Source: a bacterium (GTDB lineage Bacteria > Chloroflexota > Chloroflexia > Chloroflexales > Kallotenuaceae). From it: 41,445 nt of DNA. Shown here piece by piece: positions 1-7,376 of this stretch. Below the pieces are notes generated by a model. The model was not told the origin of the DNA. It worked only from the letters and a program-made list of their open reading frames with translations, and did no database searches. The stretch covers positions 1 through 41,445 of the forward strand of contig JADDQE010000031.1 in NCBI GenBank assembly GCA_016781525.1, given 5' to 3'. Each line of letters opens with the position of its first letter. Position 1 is the stretch's first letter. The translations under genes were made by a program, and so were the position numbers.

Positions 1-40
1 GTCCGCAGCACACCGTGGGCAAAGTGACTGGAGGAATCAG

Positions 41-670
41 ATGAGCAGACTAATTATCCAACTGGTGGGCCTGTTTGTGGCGCTGGCGCTCGCGGGATGC
101 GGCAGCTCGCCTCAAACAACGACACTTCCAAGCCCGGCCCCCGTTTCGACCGATGCCAATTCCGCGCAGCCAACGCTGCCGGAGCCATCGCCCGCCTCCG
201 ATAGCGAGCAGTCGAACTCTCCAGGAATAGCGGTTGGAGAACCTGCGCCGCAAGGCATGAGTACCGGCTCATGCGTTGAAACATACAGCCCGGAGAATCT
301 AAAACATCGCGGCTTTGCGTTTGACGGAACGGTCAGCGTGATCGAGCTGCGCGACGATCCGTCGATGGGCGGCGGAGACGGTGGCGAGGCCGCGAAGCTG
401 CCCTGGGTGACCTTCAAGGTCAATCAGTGGTACAAGGGCGGCTCAGGCAGCGAGACTAGTCTGTGGATGCAGGGCATCGAGGTCAGCGGCATGGACCTGC
501 CGATTGTATCGACCGGCTCAATTCCCGCCGACATCGGAACGCGCCTGCTCGTTGCGGGCGAGGCGATCGGCGTAGGTGACACGCCCGAGGAAAAGATCGC
601 ATGGAGCTGCGGCTTTACACAACCCTATGCTCAGGAGGCTGCGGCCGAGTGGCAGTCGGCGATGCAGTAG
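41..670 (+). CDS. Secreted lipoprotein of unknown function
   Basis: The 209-residue product has a lipoprotein signal: MSR, a hydrophobic stretch and the lipobox LAGC with Cys20. It should therefore be lipidated and anchored outside the membrane. A Ser/Pro/Thr-rich linker follows (about residues 22-75). The rest is a compact domain with an AFDGTV strand, VTFKVNQWYKG, GTRLLVAGE and a final WSCGF. Cys78 and Cys190 could form a disulfide. The strand pattern resembles small OB-fold/NTR-like extracellular domains, but I do not recognise a named family. A GGAGG lies just before the ATG. The gene converges on the metallopeptidase downstream. Real gene: confident. Function: unknown. Confidence 0.85.
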   Translation: MSRLIIQLVGLFVALALAGCGSSPQTTTLPSPAPVSTDANSAQPTLPEPSPASDSEQSNSPGIAVGEPAPQGMSTGSCVETYSPENLKHRGFAFDGTVSVIELRDDPSMGGGDGGEAAKLPWVTFKVNQWYKGGSGSETSLWMQGIEVSGMDLPIVSTGSIPADIGTRLLVAGEAIGVGDTPEEKIAWSCGFTQPYAQEAAAEWQSAMQ

Positions 671-740
671 AGGACCCCCACCCCTTTCGCTAGCGTCCAC
701 CCCTCCAATCAACCCGCTGCAATGGCGCAGGCAAAACAAA

Positions 741-764
741 TGGGACACGGCAACCCGTGTCCCA
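741..764. terminator. Hairpin between convergent genes
   Basis: A perfect 10-bp stem (TGGGACACGG / CCGTGTCCCA) with a CAAC loop lies between the lipoprotein and the convergent metallopeptidase. On the minus strand the stem is followed by TTTGTTTTG, so it fits an intrinsic terminator for the peptidase. It may also stop + strand transcripts. Confidence 0.7.
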
Positions 765-794
765 CCTTCAACCCCCAGGTTGTCCGACTATGCG

Positions 795-1586
795 CTAGTG
801 GCTATGGGCCCTGGCGTGATCCGCGTCTACCCAGGTTACATGCGTAACGATCTTGAAGTCCCTGCCGAAGTCGCGCTCGTAGATTGCCGATCGCCCCACC
901 TGGTGGACGAGCCGGCCCCACTCAGCTGGCGTGTTCAGCTCGGCATTAGCTACGTCGGCTGGCATCGCGGCGACTGTCGTCGTGCTGTCACCGTGCCCAT
1001 AGATGAGCTTGAGCTGATCGTAGTCGTGTCCGTTCGGGTGCGGGTTGTCAAGCGCGCTTGCGTAGTCCATACAGGTGTTCAAATCCTTGCCTGATTCATC
1101 TTGATGCCCCAGTCCCCAATCGTGGCCGATCTCCTGGCAGATTACGTGCTGTCTGTTTATCTCGTTGTAGCTCGACGATGCCAGGTAGCTGTCGTTCATC
1201 TTGGCGGTGCCTTGAACAATATGGCCCCCACTAATCCATATTTGCGCCACTCCAAGCCAACCAGTGTAGCCATACGCGGCGTTACATGAGCGCACCTTAC
1301 CGGAAACCGCGGGGCAGCGCTTACGAGTCCGCGCGCTCTCGTCGCCCTGTTCTTCAACAACGTCTATAACTGTTGAAGTATTCCAATCACTGTTCGCGGT
1401 CGCAAGGTTATCGTCCCAGTCTGGAGTCATGCTGTCGATAACCTTGATCGTGAACGGATTGGACGTACGGGCCCAATGGTAGTTGTTCCAAGAGTGGCTT
1501 GCGTGGGATGGCGTTGCGAATGCGGCGATGGCAATGAAGGTAAGTAGGACGAAGCCGAACGACCGAATGCGCGGGGTAACGTTCAT
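795..1586 (-). CDS. Secreted metzincin/matrixin-like metallopeptidase with Q in place of the first zinc His
   Basis: 263 residues with a signal peptide (hydrophobic about residues 10-25, likely cut after SHA near 29). The active-site region reads CQEIGHDWGLGH at residues 150-161, followed by QDE, with a Met-turn-like CMDY at 172-175. This matches the metzincin pattern HExxHxxGxxH except that the first His is Gln151; Glu152, His155, Gly158 and His161 are kept. The protein is probably a secreted zinc peptidase or an inactive relative. Cys91, Cys101, Cys150 and Cys172 may form disulfides. A GAGGAG precedes the ATG by about 8 bases. The fold assignment is strong from the helix-plus-Met-turn layout; activity is uncertain because of the Gln. 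Confidence 0.8.
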   Translation of the reverse strand: MNVTPRIRSFGFVLLTFIAIAAFATPSHASHSWNNYHWARTSNPFTIKVIDSMTPDWDDNLATANSDWNTSTVIDVVEEQGDESARTRKRCPAVSGKVRSCNAAYGYTGWLGVAQIWISGGHIVQGTAKMNDSYLASSSYNEINRQHVICQEIGHDWGLGHQDESGKDLNTCMDYASALDNPHPNGHDYDQLKLIYGHGDSTTTVAAMPADVANAELNTPAEWGRLVHQVGRSAIYERDFGRDFKIVTHVTWVDADHARAHSH

Positions 1587-2046
1587 AGCTCAATCTCCTC
1601 GACCGACTAATGCTTGTCCGTACGCCTGAGGCTCTTCCAATGAATTGTGGATGTATCTGTGTGCTTGATACCTCCTCTAGCTTTTCGACTGATACGCAAT
1701 GATTAAAGCCTAGCGTCGGTACCATCTAGTGAGGCAGGCGGTCGGGGAGATAGATGCGGCTAAGGCGTTCAACGAACCCTGTAATGGTACCGTAGCCTTG
1801 AGTTACTCTACGTTTGCAACGAACACAGCACGCACCGTACCAAGAGGTAAAGTGGAAAGGAAAAAAAGGCAACGGAGGCATGGAGAAAATTGGCTTCCGA
1901 AACCACGGAGTTGGATTCGTTGCTCGCTGCTGCCGCGTACGACCTTGATCCTGATGAGTGCTCTCGTCCTAAGCACGATGACTCCTAGCGACGTCGCCCC
2001 GCGAAGGACTGTTAATATTTTTTTGTGTAATAGGGAGATAACACCT
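1587..2046. other. Intergenic region with no clear gene
   Basis: About 460 bases between the metallopeptidase start and the IS3 remnant. It holds the peptidase 5' region, an A-rich stretch near 1858-1867 and one weak small ORF listed separately. No tRNA, repeat array or recognisable protein family is visible. Longer reading frames here (for example 1729-2058 on the + strand) have atypical composition and no Shine-Dalgarno. Confidence 0.5.
1890..1988 (+). CDS. Possible 32-residue peptide gene (TTG start)
   Basis: A short frame starts at TTG, 11 bases after a GGAGG, and encodes an acidic Ala/Leu/Asp-rich peptide: a helical ELDSLLAAAAYDLD core, one Cys and a PKHDDS end. Composition is more protein-like than the overlapping frames. 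I do not recognise it. It could be a small peptide gene, the tail of a decayed gene or chance. Confidence 0.2.
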   Translation: MASETTELDSLLAAAAYDLDPDECSRPKHDDS

Positions 2047-2330
2047 CTATTCCCTTAGTGATACGAGGGTTGGTAGTGACTTGAGCGCCGCAAGCAATGG
2101 CGCTCGCGCCTGCTGGGAGTCAAATGCCTGTCGAAATTTCGCCGGTGTCTGGTACCCGGGATTACTATCCCACCGCTGTTCATTGTACAGGCGACGCCAC
2201 ATCTCGATCACTATCGTCGCCTCGGTCACATTCCGAGACCACTCAAGCGTCAGGCCCTCGTAGCAGCCGCCCATTGAAGCTGTCCCCGTACGTATTCTGG
2301 CAGGGCTGCCGGAGGTAATGTAGGTTGTCA
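2047..2330 (-). pseudogene. Remnant of an IS3-family transposase (OrfB C-terminal end)
   Basis: On the minus strand one frame reads PCQNTYGDSFNGRLL, matching the WQNGYxESFNGRLRDE block that carries the last catalytic Glu of IS3-type DDE transposases. A second frame continues with EWSRNVTEATIVIEMWRR, then LYNEQRW and GYQTPAKFRQAF, matching the usual EWFRN..EA...IE.WR..YN..RPHSSLGY.TPAEF ending. The two halves are in different frames and upstream domains are absent, so the element is dead. Its position between secreted-protein genes suggests this end of the window has been an insertion site. No terminal inverted repeats could be defined. Confidence 0.75.
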
Positions 2331-2421
2331 AAATCTGCTTCCCTTGCAGGCGCTCCCCCACTGAGTTCTTCCATCCGTTCCATCAGCAATTGCAGATCTC
2401 AATGGTGAGCTAACTACAACA

Positions 2422-2452
2422 AGACCGCGCGATTTACTATATCGCGCGGTCT
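2422..2452. terminator. Perfect 12-bp hairpin downstream of the lysyl-oxidase-like gene
   Basis: AGACCGCGCGAT and ATCGCGCGGTCT form a perfect 12-bp stem around a TTACTAT loop. It lies about 120 bases after the stop of the minus-strand lysyl-oxidase-like gene. No clear T-run follows on either strand, so terminator function is probable but not certain. Confidence 0.5.
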
Positions 2453-2569
2453 AATAGTCATCGATTTAGAGGGCCGTCGCAAGACACGCTAGTCACGAAG
2501 AATTCGGTGCACTAAAACCGGGTTTACCTTGTGCTGGTTTCCGTGGTAGTGCCATTGTCAGTGTTACTG

Positions 2570-3352
2570 TTAAGCGGAAGGCCCGTACCCTACAACTCGG
2601 ACGCTCCCCTTTTGCAATCGAATATCAACCCAAGTGAAGTTGTTCTCGTTCTCCGTCTCCGTGAACCACCCCTGCTTATCAGCAGTTACCCAAAGCCGAT
2701 ACTGGCCATCCTTTATTCCTGTGATGTCGATGTACTGGCCAGCCAAATTGGAGTAATAGATATCGGCCCAGCCCACAGAGAGCCCCATCGTCACGCTTGT
2801 ATCCGTTTGCCGTCCGCAATAATTATAGTATTTCGTCTGGGGAGCACCGGAAAGGGTAAGATCGAAAGCTTCGTAGTCAAAGAAACAGAAACCACGCTTG
2901 GCACCTATAAGAAGCCTGTTATTTACACTAAGTGGAACGTCATCCTTAGTGGATGAAGCGTGTTTCAACTCATACGTTTGCAGATCCTGCACGTGGTAAT
3001 GGATGTGACCGTCGCCTACGTCATAAACCATTATCGCTGGCGTATCAAAGGTGGCTAAAACCACATGGTTGCCATCCACGATCTGCTGGTGTACCTCTGC
3101 AAAGGTCTGGCCATCAGGACTTTTTACTGTGCCGAGTACCTGGAAGGCCCCGGGACCAGTGTTGACGATTTCCGTAGAAAAGCGCAGTAACCGACGTTTA
3201 TCGGGTGTAGTCTCGATCTTGATATCCCGCAATTGTGCCATTTCCAGGTCGGGGTAGAAACTTGTATTAGCCGCAGCAGGGATAGTTGATGTAAGTGCAG
3301 CGAGCGCAATAAGCAGCAAAATGAATAGACGGGGGCGGACTTCTCCAAACAT
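2570..3352 (-). CDS. Secreted lysyl-oxidase-like copper protein
   Basis: 260 residues with a signal peptide (hydrophobic residues 9-21, cut near AAA-NT). The mature protein follows the lysyl oxidase family: PDL near residue 34, LLRFSTEIVNTGPGAF, then GHIHYHVQDLQTYEL, in which His116, His118 and His120 form the H-x-H-x-H copper talon. Later come GFCFFD, a YNYCG segment, LSVGWADIY and ITGIKDGQYRLWVTAD. Family members oxidise lysine side chains to aldehydes using copper and a Lys/Tyr-derived quinone; I could not pin down the quinone residues. Export and the intact talon suggest a cell-surface role such as cross-linking. A GGAGGAG precedes the ATG. Confidence 0.82.
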   Translation of the reverse strand: MFGEVRPRLFILLLIALAALTSTIPAAANTSFYPDLEMAQLRDIKIETTPDKRRLLRFSTEIVNTGPGAFQVLGTVKSPDGQTFAEVHQQIVDGNHVVLATFDTPAIMVYDVGDGHIHYHVQDLQTYELKHASSTKDDVPLSVNNRLLIGAKRGFCFFDYEAFDLTLSGAPQTKYYNYCGRQTDTSVTMGLSVGWADIYYSNLAGQYIDITGIKDGQYRLWVTADKQGWFTETENENNFTWVDIRLQKGSVRVVGYGPSA

Positions 3353-3774
3353 TGCTTCTTCTCCTCCACGTGCGCGGACAACGGAAGCAAACAGCGTTCC
3401 GTAGATTGTAGTCGCAAGCGTCGTAATAGCCTGGATCTATGGCGGGAATGGGGACGGACTGAACTGTACCGTCGCTATAACATTCTGTCAAGGAGCAGCG
3501 AGGTATTACCGAGTAGATTGTCCGGTACTGATGATAAGCGTCATTGACATTGTAATCGGCATTTTGCCGAATTTGTGGTAATACCCCACCGTGTAAGTCT
3601 TGTTAATTACGAATGAGACACAGGCTGCCGTATCCCTCTGCCTGGCCGAAGTTCGCCGATTACTTTCTACTGGTTCGTTCTACGGGGCTACTGATCGTGT
3701 TGAAAAGCGGCGACTGCAACAAGAAGCGGGACAAGCCTATCCCTGTCCCGCTCCTGGGTGTATCCCCATAATTT
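3353..3774. other. Intergenic region between two minus-strand secreted-protein genes
   Basis: About 420 bases containing the 5' region of the lysyl-oxidase-like gene, a TACAAT hexamer (minus strand, 3405-3410) with no good -35, and the subtilase terminator at 3725-3752. Short frames on both strands have no Shine-Dalgarno or family match. I see no RNA gene. Confidence 0.5.
3725..3752 (-). terminator. Intrinsic-terminator-like hairpin after the first subtilase
   Basis: AGCGGGACA and TGTCCCGCT form a 9-bp stem with a 10-base loop, 22 bases beyond the subtilase stop. On the minus strand the stem is followed by TTCTTGTTG, a broken U-tract, which fits a moderate intrinsic terminator. Confidence 0.6.
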
Positions 3775-5178
3775 CTAGTAACCGCCTACATTAAGCCGTC
3801 CACCTGTGACCGTCTTACCAGCCAAGGAAGCGGTTGGGACAGTGCTCCCCAAAATTGCAGCCCTAATGTCGGCAGCGCTAGCACCGGCATGGGTACTTGC
3901 ATAGAGCGCCGCTCCACCCGTTACATGCGGCGCGGCCATCGAGGTGCCGCTGTACGAGCCATAGGTGTCAACCGGCAGCGTCGAGGGTACGCCTACTCCA
4001 GGCGCTCCGAGGTCCACGGTTGTTGCGCCGTAATTCGAGAAGGAGGCCAACCTACCACTACTATCAATCGCGGCTACAGCAATTACCGCGTCGTAACCAG
4101 CTCCCTCTGTAGTATTGTAATTTGATGGATAGCTGGCGGTCTCGTCGTTGTTGGCCTCGGAGTTACCTGCAGCCGCTATGAACAGAATGTTTTGCTGCGC
4201 GCCACGGGTGATGGCATCTAACAGCCCCTGCGAGTAGCCGCCACCCCCCCATGAGTTATTCGTTGCGACGATATTGAGCCCATGGAGGGTCTTGAGATCG
4301 GTGAAGTAATTGACAGCCTTGATTGCGTTGGCAGTAGTGCCACCAAAACGTCCTAGAAACTTGCCCGAGATCATGGTGACATTCCAGTTTACGCCCACAA
4401 CACCGATTCCGTTGCCGCCTTCGGCGCCAATTGTACCCGCAACATGTGTCCCGTGTTTGTCAGCGGTACCTTTGCGGCCCCCATCATAAATTGAGTTGTC
4501 ACCGTTGGCGAAGTCCCACCCACGGATGTCGTCGACATAACCATTGCGGTCATTGTCAACACCGTCGGCCGGGTCAAAGGGATTTACCCAAATGTTGCCA
4601 TCAAGATCGGGATGCGTGTACTGAATGCCCTCGTCGATCACGCCTACGTAGACACTCTTGGAACCGGTGTGATCAGCCGCCCATGCTTCCTCAGCTTGAC
4701 TACCATATTGGTTTGGTGCAACGCTGGTGCTCACTGTAAGTTCATCGCCGTACATGCCCCATAGTGAGCCATTGGTGTAGTACGGATCGTCGGAGGTCGC
4801 GCTGTGCGTGTAAATCCAGTTTGGCTCCGCGAACTCGACGGCGGGATCGCTTTGCAGGGCGGCGATTGCTGCCTGAACGTTCGCGCCGGCAGGTAGCTTC
4901 GCCAGCTCAAGCCTCTCGCGGATCACCTCAGCGCGTTGGCCGTTGACTCGGCCACGCGCCGCATTCTGCTGCGCCTCGGAGGTTCCAGCGCGGTACTGGA
5001 CGAGAACTTCATTCGGGACAAACGCCGGTCCATTTGCCGGTGCGGCGGACGATACAGCAGTCGTGAAGGCGAAGGCGAGGGCAAGGGCGACGACCGACAG
5101 CGTGCGGATGAGCTTCGATATTCCACTTCTCCTTCGTAGGTGAGAATGCGAGTCCGTCGTGCCGTGGTGGCGGTTCAA
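3775..5178 (-). CDS. Secreted S8 subtilisin-like serine protease (first of two)
   Basis: A subtilase with signal peptide, a short inhibitor-type propeptide (FVPNEVLVQYR to AVEFAEPNW) and a catalytic domain. Counting from the TTG at 5178, the triad is Asp182 (VIDEGIQ), His242 (HGTHVAG) and Ser413 (GTSMAAPHV), with oxyanion Asn339 in AAGN. The Asp is followed by Glu-Gly rather than the common Thr-Gly. Start choice: TTG 5178 is the only standard in-frame start found, but it has no Shine-Dalgarno and gives a 20-residue polar extension. An AAGGAG sits 7 bases before an in-frame ATA at 5119-5121, which would give a normal signal peptide beginning SKLIRTL. The true start may therefore be ATA. The protein is exported and probably degrades extracellular protein. 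Confidence 0.9.
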   Translation of the reverse strand: MNRHHGTTDSHSHLRRRSGISKLIRTLSVVALALAFAFTTAVSSAAPANGPAFVPNEVLVQYRAGTSEAQQNAARGRVNGQRAEVIRERLELAKLPAGANVQAAIAALQSDPAVEFAEPNWIYTHSATSDDPYYTNGSLWGMYGDELTVSTSVAPNQYGSQAEEAWAADHTGSKSVYVGVIDEGIQYTHPDLDGNIWVNPFDPADGVDNDRNGYVDDIRGWDFANGDNSIYDGGRKGTADKHGTHVAGTIGAEGGNGIGVVGVNWNVTMISGKFLGRFGGTTANAIKAVNYFTDLKTLHGLNIVATNNSWGGGGYSQGLLDAITRGAQQNILFIAAAGNSEANNDETASYPSNYNTTEGAGYDAVIAVAAIDSSGRLASFSNYGATTVDLGAPGVGVPSTLPVDTYGSYSGTSMAAPHVTGGAALYASTHAGASAADIRAAILGSTVPTASLAGKTVTGGRLNVGGY

Positions 5179-5277
5179 CTGTACGTTGAACCTGTGTGCG
5201 ATTGACGGGGTGAGCCTGAAACTACACTCCTCGTGTCTTGAGAAACAGGGATCTGTGGGGTCCGTAAGAGAGCAAGA

Positions 5278-5286
5278 AGTATACCA
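5278..5286 (-). promoter_or_regulatory. Extended -10 promoter candidate for the first subtilase
   Basis: The minus strand reads TGG-TATACT, an extended -10, with no convincing -35. Transcription would begin near 5271. It is divergent from the glycosyltransferase promoter about 50 bases away. Confidence 0.45.
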
Positions 5287-5333
5287 TCACGCATGAGCGG
5301 TGTTGTGGAAAAAGGAGGTCCTCGTTCACCCTG

Positions 5334-5342
5334 TGCTATAAT
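5334..5342 (+). promoter_or_regulatory. Extended -10 promoter for the GT4 gene
   Basis: TGC-TATAAT is a perfect extended -10. Predicted transcription start is near 5349, a few bases before the GGAGGAG at 5358-5364 that serves the CTG start at 5371. Confidence 0.6.
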
Positions 5343-5370
5343 CGGCAGCGGCATAACGGAGGAGTGAGCA

Positions 5371-6549
5371 CTGCGGATACTGCACATCTATAAAGACTAC
5401 GATCCTGTGGTTGGCGGCATCGAAAACCACCTCAAAGTGCTGGCGGAAGGCTTGAGCAAGGTTGGCCATGAGGCGACAGTGCTGGTCACCAACACCGAGC
5501 GCGCCACCGTCACTTATCAACAGAATGGGGTGCGCGTGCTCAAGGCCGGACGCTCGCTGCATCTGGCGTCGACGCCGCTCAGCACCGCGATGCTCCGTCT
5601 CGCCCGCGCAGAGCAGCCCGACGTGGTCCACCTGCACATGCCCTATCCCCCGGGCGATGTTGTTGCCCGCGTCGTACGGGATACACCGCCGCTGGTTGTC
5701 ACCTACCACAGCGATGTCGTGCGGCAGCGCCGTCTGCTCCAGCTGTATCGTCCGCTGTTGGAGGCTACGCTGCGTCGGTCCAGCCGCGTCATTGCCACGA
5801 GCGAGCCGTACATCCACTCCTCGCCATTCTTGCGCCGGCACAAGCCCAAATGTCGAGTGGTGCCGCTCTCCGTGGATGCCGAGCGCTTCGGCACGACACC
5901 ATCGGCGGCTTCCACGGCGCTCAGGCGACGCTTGCTCGGCAACGTTGAGGATAACGTTGGCGGCGGATCGAGCGAGGCCCAGGAGCAGGGCCTCATCTTG
6001 TCGGTCGGGGTGCTGCGCTACTACAAAGGGCTGCATGTCCTGCTCGACGCGCTGATGGATGTTAACGCGACCCTGGTGGTGGTCGGCGCGGGACCCGAGG
6101 AGCAGCGGCTGCGCGAGCTAGCCCAGGCGTTTGGGATCGCTCGCCGCGTTCACTTCGCGGGCCGGGTCGCCGACGCCGATCTGCCGACGTACTACGCCGC
6201 GGCGGATGTCTTTGTGCTGCCGTCGCAGCTGCGCGCCGAGGCCTTTGGGATGGTGCAGCTCGAGGCGATGGCCGCGGGCGTCCCTGTGGTGAGTACGGAG
6301 CTGGGGACGGGCACGAGCGTCGTCAATCAGCATGGGCGAACCGGGTTTGTGGTGCCGCCATCCGATCCCCAGGCTCTCGCTCGAGCACTCAAGGTATTGC
6401 TTGCAAACGCCAAGCTACGGCAACAGCTGGGTGGAGCAGCGCGCGAGCGGGTGCTGACGGAGTTTACCCCCCAGCTGATGATCGAGCGAACGATCGGAGT
6501 GTACGAGGAAGCGCTGGCGGAAGTGGTGAGCCCTCGTACCCGTGAATGA
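5371..6549 (+). CDS. GT4-type glycosyltransferase with a probable CTG start
   Basis: A GT-B fold glycosyltransferase of about 392 residues. The N-terminal half has VGGIENHLKVLAEGL and a VVHLHMPYP segment. The C-terminal half has VGVLRYYKGLHVLLDAL, VVVGAGPEE, and the nucleotide-sugar E-x7-E motif in EAFGMVQLEAMAAGVPVV. Start choice: the first ATG/GTG/TTG-type start in frame is GTG 5407, which would delete the first beta strand. A CTG at 5371 lies 6 bases after GGAGGAG, and the frame from it reads LRILHIYKDYDPVVGG, the expected GT4 N-terminus, with a stop just upstream. CTG is therefore the likely start. The enzyme probably adds a sugar to a lipid- or glycan-linked acceptor in the cytoplasm. 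It overlaps a gmhA fragment. Confidence 0.9.
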   Translation: MRILHIYKDYDPVVGGIENHLKVLAEGLSKVGHEATVLVTNTERATVTYQQNGVRVLKAGRSLHLASTPLSTAMLRLARAEQPDVVHLHMPYPPGDVVARVVRDTPPLVVTYHSDVVRQRRLLQLYRPLLEATLRRSSRVIATSEPYIHSSPFLRRHKPKCRVVPLSVDAERFGTTPSAASTALRRRLLGNVEDNVGGGSSEAQEQGLILSVGVLRYYKGLHVLLDALMDVNATLVVVGAGPEEQRLRELAQAFGIARRVHFAGRVADADLPTYYAAADVFVLPSQLRAEAFGMVQLEAMAAGVPVVSTELGTGTSVVNQHGRTGFVVPPSDPQALARALKVLLANAKLRQQLGGAARERVLTEFTPQLMIERTIGVYEEALAEVVSPRTRE

Positions 6550-6760
6550 GGTCAAGGCGGCGCAAGTGGCAGGGCGTATGGGCTGCAAGGTGGTCGGGCT
6601 CCTGGGCCGTGACGGCGGGACCATCCTGCCGCTCTGCGACGCCGCGCTCGTGGTGCCGTCCCAGCACTCCTTCCTGATCCAGGAGATCTCTATGATCGTC
6701 GGGCACTGGCTCTGCGATGTGGTCGAGCAGGCGCTGTTTGCGCCAAAGGGCGGGGTGTGA
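6542..6760 (+). pseudogene. Truncated sedoheptulose-7-phosphate isomerase (GmhA) C-terminal fragment
   Basis: The 72-codon frame matches only the end of the SIS-domain isomerase GmhA: GCKVVGLLGRDGG, LCDAALVVPS, then FLIQEISMIVGHWLCDVVE. A full GmhA is about 190 residues, so over 100 N-terminal residues, including most of the sugar-phosphate site, are missing. The frame begins abruptly (GTG, no Shine-Dalgarno) inside the last codons of the glycosyltransferase and ends overlapping gmhB. This looks like a deletion that joined the glycosyltransferase end to the interior of gmhA. Intact GmhA may be encoded elsewhere. Confidence 0.8.
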
Positions 6761-6762
6761 CC

Positions 6763-7353
6763 ATGCCGCGTCCGGCAGTCTTTCTCGATCGCGACGGCAC
6801 GCTCAATGTTGAGGTCAACTATTTGCACCGCATCGCCGACCTCGAGCTTATCCCAGGCGCCGCGGATGCGATCCGCAGACTCAACCAAGCGGGTTACCTT
6901 GTGGTCGTGGTTACGAACCAAGCCGGTATCGCGCGCGGCTTTTTCGATGTGGAGGCTGTCACGGTGCTGCACGCGCACCTTGCGGCCGTACTCGCCTCCG
7001 ATGGGGCGAGGGTGGATGCTTTCTACTTCTGCCCCCACCACCCGGAGTTCACAGGGACTTGTGCGTGTCGCAAGCCCGAGCCGGGGATGTTGCTGCAAGC
7101 CGCGGCCGAGCATGGAATCGAGCTATCGCGCAGCTGGCTGATCGGTGATACGGCGGGTGATTTGGGCGCCGGTGTTGCGGCCGGCTGCCGAACCGTGCTG
7201 GTGCGGACCGGCTATGGCTCGCGCATGGAAGCACAGCTGGCAGAAGCAAGCCGCCAACCCGAGGCGGTTGTGGACGATATCGGGGCCGCAGTGCGCTACA
7301 TCCTCGCAGCGGAGCGGCGCAACCACGAGGCCGATCCGGTTGCTTTGGTATAG
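6763..7353 (+). CDS. gmhB: D-glycero-D-manno-heptose-1,7-bisphosphate 7-phosphatase
   Basis: A 196-residue HAD-superfamily phosphatase. FLDRDGTLN holds the nucleophile and acid/base aspartates, VVVTNQAGIARG is motif II and IGDTAGDLGAG is motif IV. The zinc loop typical of GmhB is present: CPHHPEFTGTCACRKPEPG. It removes the C7 phosphate of heptose bisphosphate in nucleotide-activated heptose synthesis. ATG 6763 is preferred over GTG 6757 because it follows a G-rich Shine-Dalgarno-like stretch and gives the usual MPRPAVFLDRDG start. The neighbouring gmhA remnant supports a heptose locus, although isomerase and kinase functions are not complete here. Confidence 0.88.
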   Translation: MPRPAVFLDRDGTLNVEVNYLHRIADLELIPGAADAIRRLNQAGYLVVVVTNQAGIARGFFDVEAVTVLHAHLAAVLASDGARVDAFYFCPHHPEFTGTCACRKPEPGMLLQAAAEHGIELSRSWLIGDTAGDLGAGVAAGCRTVLVRTGYGSRMEAQLAEASRQPEAVVDDIGAAVRYILAAERRNHEADPVALV

Positions 7354-7376
7354 CGCTCGACGTCCGCTGCGTGCGG

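Noticed and set aside
1729-2058. A 109-codon + strand frame near the IS3 remnant
   Set aside because: Very basic, no Shine-Dalgarno and no recognisable family; the alternative 1890-1988 frame looks more protein-like.
3502-3585. GGTATTACC and GGTAATACC, a 9-bp inverted repeat 66 bases apart
   Set aside because: Short arms and a long spacer in an AT-richer gap; expected by chance and not linked to a gene end.
5326-6036. A 236-codon minus-strand frame opposite the GT4 gene
   Set aside because: Antisense shadow: no ribosome site, no domain pattern, and it crosses the GT4 promoter.
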